From contig JAHIQV010000008.1 in assembly GCA_018903185.1 (NCBI GenBank), positions 1 through 14,865 on the forward strand: a stretch of 14,865 nucleotides of DNA, in the 5' to 3' direction. Both the position numbers and the translations under genes were made by a program. The DNA comes from Gammaproteobacteria bacterium (GTDB taxonomy: Bacteria; Pseudomonadota; Gammaproteobacteria; Burkholderiales; Burkholderiaceae_C). Shown piece after piece: positions 1-8,628 of this stretch (position 1 is the first letter of the stretch; the number at the start of each line of letters is the position of its first letter). Under the pieces are notes generated by a model. That model had not been told where the DNA came from and searched no databases. It was given only the letters and a program-made list of their open reading frames with translations.

Positions 1-510
<510 letters not shown>

Positions 511-669
511 AACACCCCCGCAGCGCTTCGCGCGCCTTGCAGGTCGCAGCATCGCCAGAGTCGATGCTTCTTCGGGCTGTCCGAGCCTGCGCAGGCAGGC
601 TCAGAGCCGCAGCCCTCAGCCCCCTCAAGGGGGCGACACCAGCGGTCCGGCGAAGCCGGCCCGGCGGTG
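511..669 (+). repeat. Intergenic stem-loop repeat, copy A (long form)
   Basis: This is the long form of a modular repeat that occurs four times in the window. Module 1 is CCCCCGCAGCGCTTCGCGC (515-533). Module 2 is a hairpin, AGCATCG/CGATGCT (548-554 with 562-568). Module 3 is GAGCCTGC-gcag-GCAGGCTC (583-602). Module 4 is CCCCCTCAAGGGGGCG (620-635), and module 5 is CCGGCGAAGCCGG (647-659) followed by CCCGGCGGTG. It starts two bases behind the dapB stop and fills most of the dapB-exbB gap. Copy C behind gshA matches it along its whole length; copies B and D lack modules 2 and 3. Each module can fold in RNA or single-stranded DNA. A role in 3'-end formation or stability is inference. Confidence 0.85.
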
Positions 670-729
670 TCCACAGGGGGGGCGCGGTCGTACACCTCGG
701 GCGGCGTTTCGCAAGCATGGAGAACTGAA

Positions 730-1389
730 ATGGGTGTGTGGCAAACGGTGCTGCAGGGGGATGCGATCAGCCGCAGTGTGGCACTGCTGTTGCTCGTCAT
801 GTCGGTGGCCAGCTGGGTGGTGATTCTCTGGAAAAGCTGGATGCTCCGCAGGGCCGTGAAAGATGTGCAGCTGTCCACGGCGGCCTTCTGGCAGGCGGCA
901 CACCTGGACGATGCGCAGCAGCGCCTGCAGGCCTTTGACCCGCGACGGCTGGTGTTGCCCCTGCTGCAGGCGGCCCGCACCATTGAACAGGCTGCGCCTC
1001 AGACCCTGGCCGCCGCTGGCGACCGGTCCCAGCAGCTCACCCGTGTGCTGCGCGATGCGCTGCACCGGGTTCTGCACCGTCTGCAGTTTGGGCAGGTTCT
1101 GCTGGCCACGGTGGGATCCACCGCACCGTTTGTGGGCCTGCTGGGCACGGTCTGGGGCATTTACCACGCCCTCACGGAAATCGGACTGGATGGCCAGTTC
1201 CGGATCGAACAGGTGTCCGGCCCGGTGGGTGAGGCGCTGGTCATGACCGCGGCGGGGCTGGCGGTCGCCATTCCGGCGGTGCTGGCCTACAACGTGCTCG
1301 GCCGCCAGGTGGCCCGTATCGAGGCCGACCTGGAGGGCTTCGCCCGCGACTTGCGTGAACTGCTGGCCTACAAGGAGTCCGCGGTATGA
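730..1389 (+). CDS. exbB: MotA/TolQ/ExbB family proton channel protein
   Basis: A 219-residue inner-membrane protein of the ExbB/TolQ family. With ExbD it uses the proton motive force to drive TonB-dependent uptake or a Tol-like process. Three membrane segments fit the family: about residues 16-34, 122-145 and 167-190. The segment GSTAPFVGLLGTVWGIY and the third segment GEALVMTAAGLAVAIPA carry the conserved channel residues, including Glu168 at the start of the third helix. I chose ATG 730 because GGAG (719-722) lies seven bases ahead; an in-frame GTG at 667 would add 21 unlikely residues encoded by repeat DNA. The stop overlaps the start of a 20-codon ORF (ATGA), and exbD follows. No tonB is in the window, so the partner is unknown; TolQ is a less likely name. 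Confidence 0.9.
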   Translation: MGVWQTVLQGDAISRSVALLLLVMSVASWVVILWKSWMLRRAVKDVQLSTAAFWQAAHLDDAQQRLQAFDPRRLVLPLLQAARTIEQAAPQTLAAAGDRSQQLTRVLRDALHRVLHRLQFGQVLLATVGSTAPFVGLLGTVWGIYHALTEIGLDGQFRIEQVSGPVGEALVMTAAGLAVAIPAVLAYNVLGRQVARIEADLEGFARDLRELLAYKESAV

Positions 1390-1448
1390 GCCAAAAAGCC
1401 CCCTCCGGTTCTGAGGTTCAGCCGCGCGGCGGAGCACGTCCGTCATGA
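1386..1448 (+). CDS. 20-codon mini-ORF between exbB and exbD
   Basis: ATG 1386 overlaps the exbB stop as ATGA, and the mini-ORF's own TGA (1446-1448) overlaps the exbD ATG (1445) in the same way. AAGGAG (1372-1377) lies eight bases before the start, a better ribosome site than the one exbD has. The predicted peptide begins MSQKAPSGSEVQPRGG and is hydrophilic and rich in Gly, Pro, Ser and Arg, with no recognised domain. It may be a translated linker that passes ribosomes from exbB to exbD rather than a functional peptide. It could also be chance, or the remnant of an N-terminal extension of exbD in another frame. Confidence 0.4.
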   Translation: MSQKAPSGSEVQPRGGARPS

Positions 1449-1909
1449 GTTTTGGTCGTCTGGAAAAGCCCGCCGGGCACCAGCCCATGAGCGACATCAA
1501 CGTCACCCCGCTGGTGGACGTGATGCTGGTGCTGCTGGTGATCTTCATCATCACGGCGCCCCTCATGGCCAGCCGTCTGGAGCTGGAACTGCCGCGGACT
1601 GCGAATCCTGCCGGGAGTCAGGCGTCTGAGCCTGAGGTCTTTGTTTCACTCGGTGTGGATGCCTCGGGCCAGATGTTCTGGGACGAGCAGCCGGTGGACA
1701 TGGAGGTGCTGGGTGAGCGCCTGCGAGAAACAGCCCGTCGCGATCCGGCGACCGAGGTGCAACTTCGGTTGGACACGTCCGTGCCATACGGCCAGGTGGC
1801 TCGACTCATTGCCATGGCGCAGGCCGCTGGTTTGGCCCGTATCGGGTTTGTGACAGATGCGGATACCGCGAAAGCGCTCGGCTTGCCGGTATCCGGTGCA
1901 CCCAGGTGA
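1445..1909 (+). CDS. exbD: ExbD/TolR family biopolymer transport protein
   Basis: A 154-residue protein with one N-terminal membrane segment and a periplasmic domain; it is the partner of ExbB in the proton-driven motor. The N-terminal motif SDINVTPLVDVMLVLLVIF includes Asp25, the protonatable residue in the membrane that is essential in ExbD. The membrane segment covers about residues 22-43, and the rest is the periplasmic ExbD/TolR fold. Length fits the family (about 140-155). The start at 1445 is supported by the position of the motif and by the ATGA overlap with the preceding 20-codon ORF; GGAG at 1430-1433 is rather far away (11 bases). Translational coupling to exbB is therefore likely. 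ExbD rather than TolR is inferred from the pair standing alone, without tolA/tolB. Confidence 0.9.
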   Translation: MSFGRLEKPAGHQPMSDINVTPLVDVMLVLLVIFIITAPLMASRLELELPRTANPAGSQASEPEVFVSLGVDASGQMFWDEQPVDMEVLGERLRETARRDPATEVQLRLDTSVPYGQVARLIAMAQAAGLARIGFVTDADTAKALGLPVSGAPR

Positions 1910-1924
1910 TGCTTGAAATTCCAC

Positions 1925-1954
1925 ACGGGGCCTGCATGAGGTGTTGCGCCCCGT
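1925..1954 (+). terminator. GC-rich hairpin behind exbD
   Basis: ACGGGGC (1925-1931) pairs perfectly with GCCCCGT (1948-1954) around a 16-base loop, starting 15 bases behind the exbD stop. There is no run of T after it, so it would be a weak or factor-assisted terminator, or an mRNA 3'-end stabiliser. The remaining gap to 2089 shows no gene. A poor promoter candidate (TTGGTG at 1975-1980, TAAGCT at 1999-2004) could serve the next gene. Confidence 0.35.
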
Positions 1955-2089
1955 CGTCATGCCGCATGTCCTGATTGGTGTTGCTCCTGGCTATGCGGTA
2001 AGCTTTCGTTACGAGTTTGGGTATCGGTGGCGCCACGCCCCCGGCCTCCGGATTGTCATGCGAATTTCACCAACTTGAGGAGTGCGTCA

Positions 2090-2467
2090 ATGAAGCGGGG
2101 AGAACATCCATTGGGGCGGCGGGCTTTTGCAAAACTGGCGTTGACCGGTGTTGCGGGGCTTGTTCTGGTTGCCTGCGGTGGCAATGAAGATGGCGATGAG
2201 CCGGACAAACAAGGGGCTCGCAACCTGGAAAGCTCGTTCAACGCGATCGGCGCGGGTATGAGCAAAGCCCAGGTGATTGGCATCGTGGGGCAAGCTCCGC
2301 ATCAAGAGACCAATGGCACTTTGCAGTGGTCCGACTATTCGTATGATTCATCGCAGGGGCTGACTGTGACCTTTCAGGTCGTGGGAGGGCAGATCGTGAC
2401 AGCCAATGTCTATTGGTTTATTCAAGCGGCGGGTACGGTGAGTCGGTCCTTGCGCAAGGACTTCTGA
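2090..2467 (+). CDS. Small lipoprotein with Tat-type signal, BamE/BLIP-like fold suspected
   Basis: A 125-residue protein with a clear lipoprotein signal. GRRAFAK (residues 9-15) resembles a twin-arginine motif, a hydrophobic stretch follows, and the lipobox LVAC places the lipidated cysteine at residue 29. Residue +2 is Gly, so no inner-membrane retention signal of the Asp type is seen. The mature part has an acidic linker (GGNEDGDEPDKQ) and then about 75 residues with the pattern FNAIGAGMSKAQVIGIVGQ followed by W.DYSYDSSQGLTVTFQVVGGQIV. That helix-helix-sheet pattern resembles the SmpA/BamE and BLIP-like fold; this is a pattern judgement only. Start: GAGGAG (2077-2082) lies seven bases before ATG 2090. 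It is separated by 180 and 257 bases from its neighbours, so it is probably its own transcript. Function unknown. Confidence 0.8.
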   Translation: MKRGEHPLGRRAFAKLALTGVAGLVLVACGGNEDGDEPDKQGARNLESSFNAIGAGMSKAQVIGIVGQAPHQETNGTLQWSDYSYDSSQGLTVTFQVVGGQIVTANVYWFIQAAGTVSRSLRKDF

Positions 2468-2540
2468 TTCGCGTTCCGGGCATGGGCCTGCTGCAGGCCG
2501 CGACCGGCTGCGGTGGGGGCATGCAGGAGCGCCTCCATCC

Positions 2541-2591
2541 CATCCCCGCCCTTCTCTTGGGGCTGGGGATGTGCCTTTGTTGCGGCAAAGG
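2541..2591 (+). terminator. Two successive hairpins behind the lipoprotein gene
   Basis: CATCCCCGCCC (2541-2551) pairs with GGGC (2560-2563) and GGGGATG (2565-2571), giving 11 pairs with one bulged T. Immediately after, CCTTTG (2574-2579) pairs with CAAAGG (2586-2591). Position between the lipoprotein stop and the leuS promoter candidate suggests a transcription end, although no long T run follows. The remainder of this 257-base gap contains only the leuS leader. Confidence 0.4.
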
Positions 2592-2613
2592 ATTCCTTGC
2601 TGTTTGCAAGCCC

Positions 2614-2650
2614 TAAAATCCTCCACTGATGTCGCACCTGTTCTGGTGCG
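2614..2650 (+). promoter_or_regulatory. Possible leuS promoter -10 box and leader hairpin
   Basis: TAAAAT (2614-2619) matches a sigma-70 -10 box at five of six positions; I see no convincing -35 at normal distance. A transcript from about 2626 would have a leader of roughly 100 bases before the likely leuS ATG, starting with a hairpin, CGCACC/GGTGCG (2633-2638 with 2645-2650). The same region is also an open extension of leuS from ATG 2629. Confidence 0.4.
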
Positions 2651-2724
2651 TCGGCCGGGGCCACCGGATAGGGTTCCGCGCCAGCCACTCAAACCAGCCA
2701 TCAGGCCCCCTGCCTCCCAGTTTC

Positions 2725-5403
2725 ATGCAAGAAAAATACGCCCACAAGGATGTCGAGCGCGCCGCGCACGCCCATTGGAACGCCACCGACGCCTACCGCG
2801 TGAGCGAAGACGCAGGCAAGAAGAAGTTCTACGCCTGTTCCATGCTGCCCTACCCCAGCGGCAAGCTGCACATGGGCCATGTGCGCAACTACACCATCAA
2901 CGACATGCTCACGCGCTACCTGCGCATGAACGGTCACAACGTGCTCATGCCCATGGGCTGGGACGCGTTCGGCCTGCCGGCCGAGAACGCGGCGCTGAAG
3001 AATGGCGTGCCGCCGGCGAAGTGGACGTACGAGAACATCGCCTACATGAAGCAGCAGATGCAGGCGATGGGTCTGGCCATCGACTGGTCGCGTGAGGTTG
3101 CCACGTGCGACCCCAGTTATTACAAGTGGAACCAGTGGCTGTTCCTGAAGATGCTGGAAAAAGGCATTGCTTACCGCAAGACCCAGATCGTCAACTGGGA
3201 CCCGGTGGACCAGACCGTTCTGGCCAATGAGCAGGTGATCGACGGCAAGGGCTGGCGCACAGGCGCCACGGTGGAAAAGCGCGAAATCCCCGGCTACTAC
3301 CTGAACATCACGGCGTACGCCGACGAGTTGCTCGACCATGTGCAGCTGGGCAACCCCAAGGCCACGCTCAACGGCTGGCCCGACAAGGTGCGGCTGATGC
3401 AGGAGAACTGGATCGGCAAGAGCGAGGGCGTTCGCTTCGCGTTCCCGCACACGATCAAGGGCACTGACGGCGCGCTGATCGGCGACGGCCGGATGTACGT
3501 GTTCACCACGCGGGCCGACACCATCATGGGCGTGACCTTCTGCGCCGTGGCAGCCGAGCACCCGCTGGCCCACCACGCTGCTTTGACCAACCCTGCGCTG
3601 GCCGTCTTCATCGAAGAATGCAAGTCCGGCGGCACCACCGAAGCCGAGCTCGCCACGCAGGAAAAGAAAGGCATGGCCACCGGCCTGTTCGTCACGCACC
3701 CGCTGACTGGCGCGCAGGTCGAGGTCTGGGTCGGCAACTACGTGCTCATGAGCTACGGCGACGGCGCCGTGATGGGCGTGCCGGCGCACGACGAGCGCGA
3801 CTTCGCGTTTGCGCTCAAGTACCAGTTGCCGATCAAGCAGGTGATTGCGGTGGACGGTGAGACGTTCTCCGACGAAGTCTGGGCCGACAGCTACGCCGAC
3901 AAGCAGCGCGGCGTGTGCGTCAACTCCGGCGTGCTCGATGGCCTGTCCCAGAAGGCCTCCGTGGACAAGGTCGCCGAGCTGTTGGCCGCCCAGGGTTTGG
4001 GCGAGAAGAAGACCACCTTCCGCCTGCGCGACTGGGGTGTGAGTCGCCAGCGCTACTGGGGCACACCCATTCCCATCATCCACTGTGACGAACACGGCGC
4101 GGTGCCGGTGCCTGAGCAAGACCTGCCGGTGGTGCTGCCGCAGGACTGCATACCCGACGGCTCGGGCAACCCGCTGCACAAGCACGAAGGCTTCCACGCT
4201 GGCGTGGTCTGCCCGGTGTGCGGTAAACCCGCGCGGCGCGAGACCGACACCATGGACACCTTCGTGGATTCGTCCTGGTACTTCATGCGCTATTGCGATC
4301 CCACCAACAGCGAGAAGATGGTCGCCGAAGGCGCCGACTACTGGATGCCGATGGACCAGTACATCGGCGGCATCGAACACGCCATCCTGCACCTGCTGTA
4401 CGCGCGCTTCTGGACCAAGGTCATGCGCGACCTCGGCCTCGTGAAGATCGACGAGCCCTTCAGCAAGCTGCTGACCCAGGGCATGGTGCTCAACCACATC
4501 TACTCGCGGCGCACCGAAAAGGGTGGCAAGGACTACTTCTGGCCGCAGGACGTGGAACACGTGTTTGACGAGGCCGGCAAGGTCATCGGCGCCAAGCTGA
4601 TCAAGGCCGTGGGCGACCTGCCTGTGGGCACGGCGATCGACTACGAGGGCGTGGGCACCATGTCCAAGTCCAAGAACAACGGTGTCGATCCGCAGGATCT
4701 GATCGAGAAGTACGGCGCCGACACCGCGCGCCTGTACACCATGTTCACCGCGCCGCCCGAGGCCACGCTGGAGTGGAACGACGCGGCGGTGGAAGGCAGC
4801 TACCGCTTCCTGCGTCGTGTCTGGGGCTTCGGCAACAAGCTCTCGGCCACGGCGGACCTGGGCGCGCTGGCCACCAGCGTGGGCAAGCAATCGCTCTCCA
4901 AGGCGGCCAAGGCGCTGCGCCTGGAAGTGCACACCGTGCTCAAGCAGGTGGACTACGACTACCAGCGCATGCAATACAACACCGTCGTCTCGGGTGCGAT
5001 GAAGATGCTCAACGCGCTCGACGACTTCAAACCCGATGGCTCGGCCGGTGACAACGCCGCGCTGGCCGAAGGCTTCGGCATCCTGTTGCGCTGCATCTAC
5101 CCCGCTACGCCGCACATCGCACACAGCCTCTGGACCGGACTCGGCTACGCCGCCGCTGCCGGTGATTTGCTTGACGCCCCTTGGCCGCAGGCCGATGAGG
5201 CTGCCCTGCAGCGCGACGAGATCGAACTGATGCTGCAGATCAACGGCAAGCTGCGTGGCAGCGTGACCGTGCCGGCCAGTGCCGACAAGGCCGCCATCGA
5301 AGCGGCAGCGTTGGCGAGCGACGCGTTCCAGAAACAAGCCAATGGCGCTGCCCCGAAAAAGGTGGTGGTGGTGCCGGGCCGGCTGGTCAACGTGGTGGTA
5401 TAA
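2725..5403 (+). CDS. leuS: Leucine--tRNA ligase
   Basis: An 892-residue class I aminoacyl-tRNA synthetase that charges tRNA-Leu with leucine in the cytoplasm, slightly longer than the E. coli enzyme (860). The ATP-binding HIGH-type motif is HMGH at residues 49-52 and the KMSKS-type motif is MSKSK at about 646-650. The inserted CP1 editing domain carries TTRADT at 261-266 (usually TTRPDT) and GVPAHDERD near 351-359, whose Asp residues hold the misacylated amino acid. The anticodon-binding and C-terminal domains follow. I chose ATG 2725 because [11 protein letters not shown] fits the family start. There is no Shine-Dalgarno sequence before it, and the frame stays open back to ATG 2629, which would add 32 residues. 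It is the first gene of a probable leuS-lptE-holA operon. Confidence 0.97.
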   Translation: MQEKYAHKDVERAAHAHWNATDAYRVSEDAGKKKFYACSMLPYPSGKLHMGHVRNYTINDMLTRYLRMNGHNVLMPMGWDAFGLPAENAALKNGVPPAKWTYENIAYMKQQMQAMGLAIDWSREVATCDPSYYKWNQWLFLKMLEKGIAYRKTQIVNWDPVDQTVLANEQVIDGKGWRTGATVEKREIPGYYLNITAYADELLDHVQLGNPKATLNGWPDKVRLMQENWIGKSEGVRFAFPHTIKGTDGALIGDGRMYVFTTRADTIMGVTFCAVAAEHPLAHHAALTNPALAVFIEECKSGGTTEAELATQEKKGMATGLFVTHPLTGAQVEVWVGNYVLMSYGDGAVMGVPAHDERDFAFALKYQLPIKQVIAVDGETFSDEVWADSYADKQRGVCVNSGVLDGLSQKASVDKVAELLAAQGLGEKKTTFRLRDWGVSRQRYWGTPIPIIHCDEHGAVPVPEQDLPVVLPQDCIPDGSGNPLHKHEGFHAGVVCPVCGKPARRETDTMDTFVDSSWYFMRYCDPTNSEKMVAEGADYWMPMDQYIGGIEHAILHLLYARFWTKVMRDLGLVKIDEPFSKLLTQGMVLNHIYSRRTEKGGKDYFWPQDVEHVFDEAGKVIGAKLIKAVGDLPVGTAIDYEGVGTMSKSKNNGVDPQDLIEKYGADTARLYTMFTAPPEATLEWNDAAVEGSYRFLRRVWGFGNKLSATADLGALATSVGKQSLSKAAKALRLEVHTVLKQVDYDYQRMQYNTVVSGAMKMLNALDDFKPDGSAGDNAALAEGFGILLRCIYPATPHIAHSLWTGLGYAAAAGDLLDAPWPQADEAALQRDEIELMLQINGKLRGSVTVPASADKAAIEAAALASDAFQKQANGAAPKKVVVVPGRLVNVVV

Positions 5404-5414
5404 AACCCTGCGCC

Positions 5415-6008
5415 ATGAAGCCTATTTCACAACCATCCGCCATGACCCTATTTTCTGCCCCCGTGTCAAGGGATCTGCCGGTCGATGCCCGCCGGCGCGC
5501 GGTGTGGACCGGATTGGTCGGCACCGGGGTCCTGTTGGCGTCGGGCGGGTTGAGTGGCTGCGGGTTTGCGCTTCGCCAGGCGCCCAGCTTTGCGTTCTCA
5601 TCTCTGCGGGTTTCGAACCAGATCAGCACGCCGGTCTCTCGGGCCCTGCAGCGCGAACTCGCCACGGCGGGCATTCAGGTGATGAACACGGCTGCGGCGG
5701 CTGGCCAGTCGCCGGTTCAGGTCGTGCTGGAAGTTCTGTTGGACCAGCGCGAGCGCGCGGTGGTGGGGCAGACCGCTTCGGGTCAGGTGCGTGAGCTGCA
5801 GTTGCGTACACGCTTTCGCTTCCGCCTGAGCACACCGAGCGGCAAATACCTGATCGACGAAACCGAAATGCTGCTGGAGCGCGACATCAGCTTCACCGAA
5901 ACCGGGGTTCTGGCCAAGGCGGCCGAAGAGCAGCTGATGTTCAACGACATGCAGAATGACATCGTGCAGCAGGTCATGCGCCGCCTGGCGGCGGTGAAGT
6001 CGCTGTAA
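5415..6008 (+). CDS. lptE: LPS-assembly lipoprotein LptE
   Basis: A 197-residue outer-membrane lipoprotein that plugs the LptD barrel and helps to place lipopolysaccharide on the cell surface. A basic RRR (residues 26-28) and hydrophobic stretch lead to the lipobox LSGC with Cys49, followed by GFALR, the usual beginning of mature LptE. The rest shows the mixed alpha/beta LptE pattern, ending in a helix (NDMQNDIVQQVMRRL). The start is uncertain: ATG 5415 gives an unusually long n-region; ATG 5442 would shorten it by nine residues. Neither has a clear ribosome site. The gene begins 11 bases after leuS and ends 7 bases before holA. The leuS-lptE-holA order is common in proteobacteria, which supports the call. 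Confidence 0.92.
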   Translation: MKPISQPSAMTLFSAPVSRDLPVDARRRAVWTGLVGTGVLLASGGLSGCGFALRQAPSFAFSSLRVSNQISTPVSRALQRELATAGIQVMNTAAAAGQSPVQVVLEVLLDQRERAVVGQTASGQVRELQLRTRFRFRLSTPSGKYLIDETEMLLERDISFTETGVLAKAAEEQLMFNDMQNDIVQQVMRRLAAVKSL

Positions 6009-6015
6009 GGGCGCC

Positions 6016-7068
6016 ATGCAGGTTCCTGCGACGCAGCTCGCCAGCCAGCTGCAGCGAGGGCTCAAGGGCCTGTACACCCTGCATGGCGACGAGCCGCTGC
6101 TGATACAGGAAGCGGCTGATGCGATCCGCGCTGCCGCACGTGAGCAGGGCTTCACCGAACGCACCGTGCACACGGTGGCCGGTGCGCACTTTGACTGGGG
6201 CGAGGTACTGGCCAGCGGCGGCTCCATGAGCCTGTTTGCCGACAGGCAGCTGATCGAGATCCGCGTGCCCTCGGGCAAGCCGGGCAAGGACGGTTCACAG
6301 GTGTTGCAGCAGATGGCCGAGGCCGCACGGGACAACGACAGCACGCTCACGCTGGTGAGCCTGCCCCGGCTGGATGCCGCCACCCTGAAAGGCGCCTGGT
6401 TTGCTGCGCTGGACAGTTTCGGCGTGACGGTCAAGGTGGACCCGGTCGAGCGCCAGGCGCTGCCAGCCTGGATCGCGCAGCGCCTGCAGCAGCAGGGTCA
6501 GCGCGTGGCCGCAGGGGAAGAGGGTCAGCGCACGCTGCAGTTTTTTGCTGACCGGGTCGAGGGAAACCTCTTGGCCGCGCACCAGGAAATCCAGAAGCTC
6601 GGCCTGCTGCATCCGGCCGGCGAGCTGTCGCTGGAGCAGGTCGAAAACGCGGTGCTCAACGTGGCGCGCTACACCCCGTTCAAACTCGCCGAGGCGGTGC
6701 TGGGCGGTCAGGTGCTGCGTGTGCAGCGCATGCTCGACGGGCTGCAGGCCGAGGGCGAGGCCGCGGTGCTGGTGCACTGGGCGTTGGCGGAAGACATCCG
6801 CACGCTCAACCGGGTCCGCGGCGCGATGGACGCGGGCCGCCCGTTGCCCATGGCCCTGCGCGAAAACCGTGTCTGGGGCGTGAAGGAAAAACTGATGGAG
6901 CGCGTGCTGCCGCTGCTCAAACCGGCTACGTTGGCCCAGTGGCTGCAGGACGCGCACACGGTGGATGGCATTGTCAAGGGACTCAAGCAGTCCGACTGGC
7001 CCGCGGATCCCTGGGGGGCTTTGAACCGCATGGCCTTGCGGGTCGCGCAGGCCTGCGCGCTGAAATAG
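6016..7068 (+). CDS. holA: DNA polymerase III subunit delta
   Basis: A 350-residue clamp-loader subunit, close to E. coli HolA in length (343). In the gamma/tau complex, delta opens the beta sliding clamp so that it can be loaded on primed DNA. The N-terminus GLYTLHGDEPLLIQEAADAI is the typical delta opening. Further family features are SLFADRQLIEIR in the clamp-contact region and a central helical part (FFADRVEGNLLAAHQEIQKL, the usual lid segment). A C-terminal collar domain includes WALAEDIRTL. AAGG (6007-6010) lies close before ATG 6016 and overlaps the lptE stop. It is the last gene of the probable leuS operon; no clear terminator follows. Confidence 0.95.
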   Translation: MQVPATQLASQLQRGLKGLYTLHGDEPLLIQEAADAIRAAAREQGFTERTVHTVAGAHFDWGEVLASGGSMSLFADRQLIEIRVPSGKPGKDGSQVLQQMAEAARDNDSTLTLVSLPRLDAATLKGAWFAALDSFGVTVKVDPVERQALPAWIAQRLQQQGQRVAAGEEGQRTLQFFADRVEGNLLAAHQEIQKLGLLHPAGELSLEQVENAVLNVARYTPFKLAEAVLGGQVLRVQRMLDGLQAEGEAAVLVHWALAEDIRTLNRVRGAMDAGRPLPMALRENRVWGVKEKLMERVLPLLKPATLAQWLQDAHTVDGIVKGLKQSDWPADPWGALNRMALRVAQACALK

Positions 7069-7198
7069 CCCTCCTTTCCCAGGGGACCACGCCTTTGGCT
7101 CGGCGAAGCCGTTTCCTCGGCGTTTGCATGGGTGCATGCAGCGTTGTCCTCGTCGCTGGTTCGAACTCGGACAGTGGTGGGCACATGGTGTAGGGCAT
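7069..7198 (+). other. holA-proA gap with a fragment of the intergenic repeat
   Basis: No gene is seen here. CGGCGAAGCCG (7101-7111) matches the core of module 5 of the repeat family, so this may be a decayed copy. TGCAT/ATGCA (7125-7129 with 7136-7140) forms a short inverted repeat. An in-frame GTG at 7132 would extend proA by 28 residues, but those residues do not look like ProA. Confidence 0.4.
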
Positions 7199-7215
7199 GG
7201 TGCGAAAATCGCACC
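7199..7215 (+). promoter_or_regulatory. Palindrome with -10-like box directly before the proA start
   Basis: GGTGCG (7199-7204) and CGCACC (7210-7215) form a perfect inverted repeat around AAAAT, ending one base before ATG 7216. Within it, TGCGAAAAT (7201-7209) resembles an extended -10 promoter element, TG-N-GAAAAT. If this is used, transcription would start at or next to the A of the ATG, giving a leaderless mRNA. No Shine-Dalgarno sequence is visible. The palindrome could instead be an operator for a repressor. Confidence 0.4.
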
Positions 7216-8496
7216 ATGAACGCGACCAACACCACCGAACTCATGAACACCCTGGGGCTGCAGGCCAAGGCGGCCTCGGCGCTCATGGCCAAGGCCAGTG
7301 CGGCGACCAAACTCAAGGCCCTTCGAGGCCTGGCCGCGCTGTTGCGGGCCAACGTGGCACCGCTGCAGGTGGAAAACGCAAAAGACCTGGATCGCGCCCG
7401 CGCCGCCGGCCTGGCCGAGCCGATGGTGGACCGCCTCAAGCTCACGCCCAAAGTCATCGAAACCTGCGCCGAAGGCTGTGAGCAGCTCGCGGCCATGGCC
7501 GACATCATCGGTGAAATCTCGGGCCTGAAACAGATGCCCAGTGGCATCCGCGTCGGCCAGATGCGGGTGCCGATCGGCGTGTTCGGCATGATCTATGAGA
7601 GCCGCCCGAACGTGACCATCGAGGCCGCCAGCCTGTCGATCAAGAGTGGCAACGCCTGCATCCTGCGTGGCGGCTCGGAAGCCATCGACTCCAACCGCGC
7701 CCTGGCTTCGCTGGTGCAGCAGGCGCTGGCCGCCGCCGGCCTGCCGACCGACGCGGTGCAGCTCGTGCCCACCACCGACCGCGCCGCCGTCGGCCAGCTC
7801 ATCACCATGCCGCAGTACGTGGATGTGATCATCCCGCGCGGCGGCAAGGGCCTGATCGAGCGCATCAGCGCCGAGGCCAAGGTGCCGGTGATCAAGCACC
7901 TGGACGGCAACTGCCACACTTACGTGGACGACCCTTGCGACATCGCCATGGCGGTGACGGTGGCCGACAACGCCAAGACGCAGAAGTACAGCCCCTGCAA
8001 CGCCACCGAGAGCCTGCTGGTGGCGCGCGCCGTGGCGGCAGATTTCCTGCCGAAGATCGGCGCCATCTACGCCGCCAAAGGGGTGGAGATGCGTGGCTGC
8101 GCCGAGTCGAAGGCGATCCTGGCTGCGGTCCCGGGTGCGACCGTGACGACTGCGTCCGAAGCCGACTGGTCCGAGGAATACCTCGCACCGGTGATCAGCA
8201 TCAAGGTCGTCGAAGGGGTGGACGAAGCCATCGCGCACATCAACAAATACTCCAGCCACCACACCGACGCCATCCTCACCACCGACCACGTGCACGCCCA
8301 GCGCTTCCTGCGCGAGGTGGATTCAGCCAGCGTCATGGTGAATGCGAGCACCCGCTTCGCAGACGGATTCGAGTTCGGACTGGGAGCCGAAATCGGCATC
8401 AGCACCGACAAATTCCACGCCCGTGGTCCGGTGGGCGTCGAGGGCCTCACGTCCCTGAAATATGTGGTGCTCGGTGAGGGTGAAACAAGGAACTGA
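7216..8496 (+). CDS. proA: Glutamate-5-semialdehyde dehydrogenase (gamma-glutamyl phosphate reductase)
   Basis: A 426-residue NADPH-dependent enzyme that reduces gamma-glutamyl phosphate to glutamate-5-semialdehyde, the second step of proline synthesis, in the cytoplasm. It belongs to the aldehyde dehydrogenase fold. The catalytic cysteine is Cys261 in [13 protein letters not shown]. The family signature [20 protein letters not shown] is complete, and [12 protein letters not shown] and PRGGKGLI are further typical stretches. ATG 7216 is chosen because the protein then has the usual N-terminus. A second ATG, at 7243, would remove nine residues. No ribosome site is seen before either. The gene stands alone: proB is not adjacent, as is common in this group. 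Repeat copy B follows the stop. Confidence 0.96.
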   Translation: MNATNTTELMNTLGLQAKAASALMAKASAATKLKALRGLAALLRANVAPLQVENAKDLDRARAAGLAEPMVDRLKLTPKVIETCAEGCEQLAAMADIIGEISGLKQMPSGIRVGQMRVPIGVFGMIYESRPNVTIEAASLSIKSGNACILRGGSEAIDSNRALASLVQQALAAAGLPTDAVQLVPTTDRAAVGQLITMPQYVDVIIPRGGKGLIERISAEAKVPVIKHLDGNCHTYVDDPCDIAMAVTVADNAKTQKYSPCNATESLLVARAVAADFLPKIGAIYAAKGVEMRGCAESKAILAAVPGATVTTASEADWSEEYLAPVISIKVVEGVDEAIAHINKYSSHHTDAILTTDHVHAQRFLREVDSASVMVNASTRFADGFEFGLGAEIGISTDKFHARGPVGVEGLTSLKYVVLGEGETRN

Positions 8497-8502
8497 TCTT
8501 CC

Positions 8503-8571
8503 ACGCCGCCTTCGGCGCCTCCCCCTGTGAGGGAGCGACACCAGCCGTCCGGTCGATCCGGCCCGGCGGTG
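8503..8571 (+). repeat. Intergenic stem-loop repeat, copy B (short, degenerate form)
   Basis: This copy begins about seven bases behind the proA stop. Module 1 is reduced to CGCC-ttc-GGCG (8507-8517). Module 4 is CTCCCCCTGTGAGGGAG (8519-8535), with one mismatch in its stem. Module 5 is TCCGGTCGATCCGGCCCGG (8548-8566) followed by CGGTG. Modules 2 and 3 are absent. It has the same orientation and the same place behind a stop codon as the other copies. Confidence 0.75.
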
Positions 8572-8628
8572 CTCCTGGACGGAACATCTCCAGGCGCGGC
8601 GTATTTGCGGTAATTCTGAATTTCGGTC

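Noticed and set aside
667..729. GTG 667 as start of exbB
   Set aside because: The extension is encoded by the end of the repeat, and ATG 730 has a good ribosome site.
2413..2616. Small open frame of 67 codons overlapping the lipoprotein gene end
   Set aside because: It covers the hairpins behind the gene, has no ribosome site and no recognisable domain.
2701..5337. Open frame of 878 codons on the - strand opposite leuS
   Set aside because: It mirrors the codon structure of leuS in a GC-rich genome; the translation is rich in His, Arg, Val and Gln without any family motif, while leuS is certain.
7132..7215. GTG 7132 as start of proA
   Set aside because: The 28 added residues do not resemble ProA N-termini, and the -10-like box would lie inside the coding region.
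6295..8295. Open frame of 666 codons on the - strand opposite holA and proA
   Set aside because: It spans two secure genes and their gap in mirror frame, with shadow-type composition.
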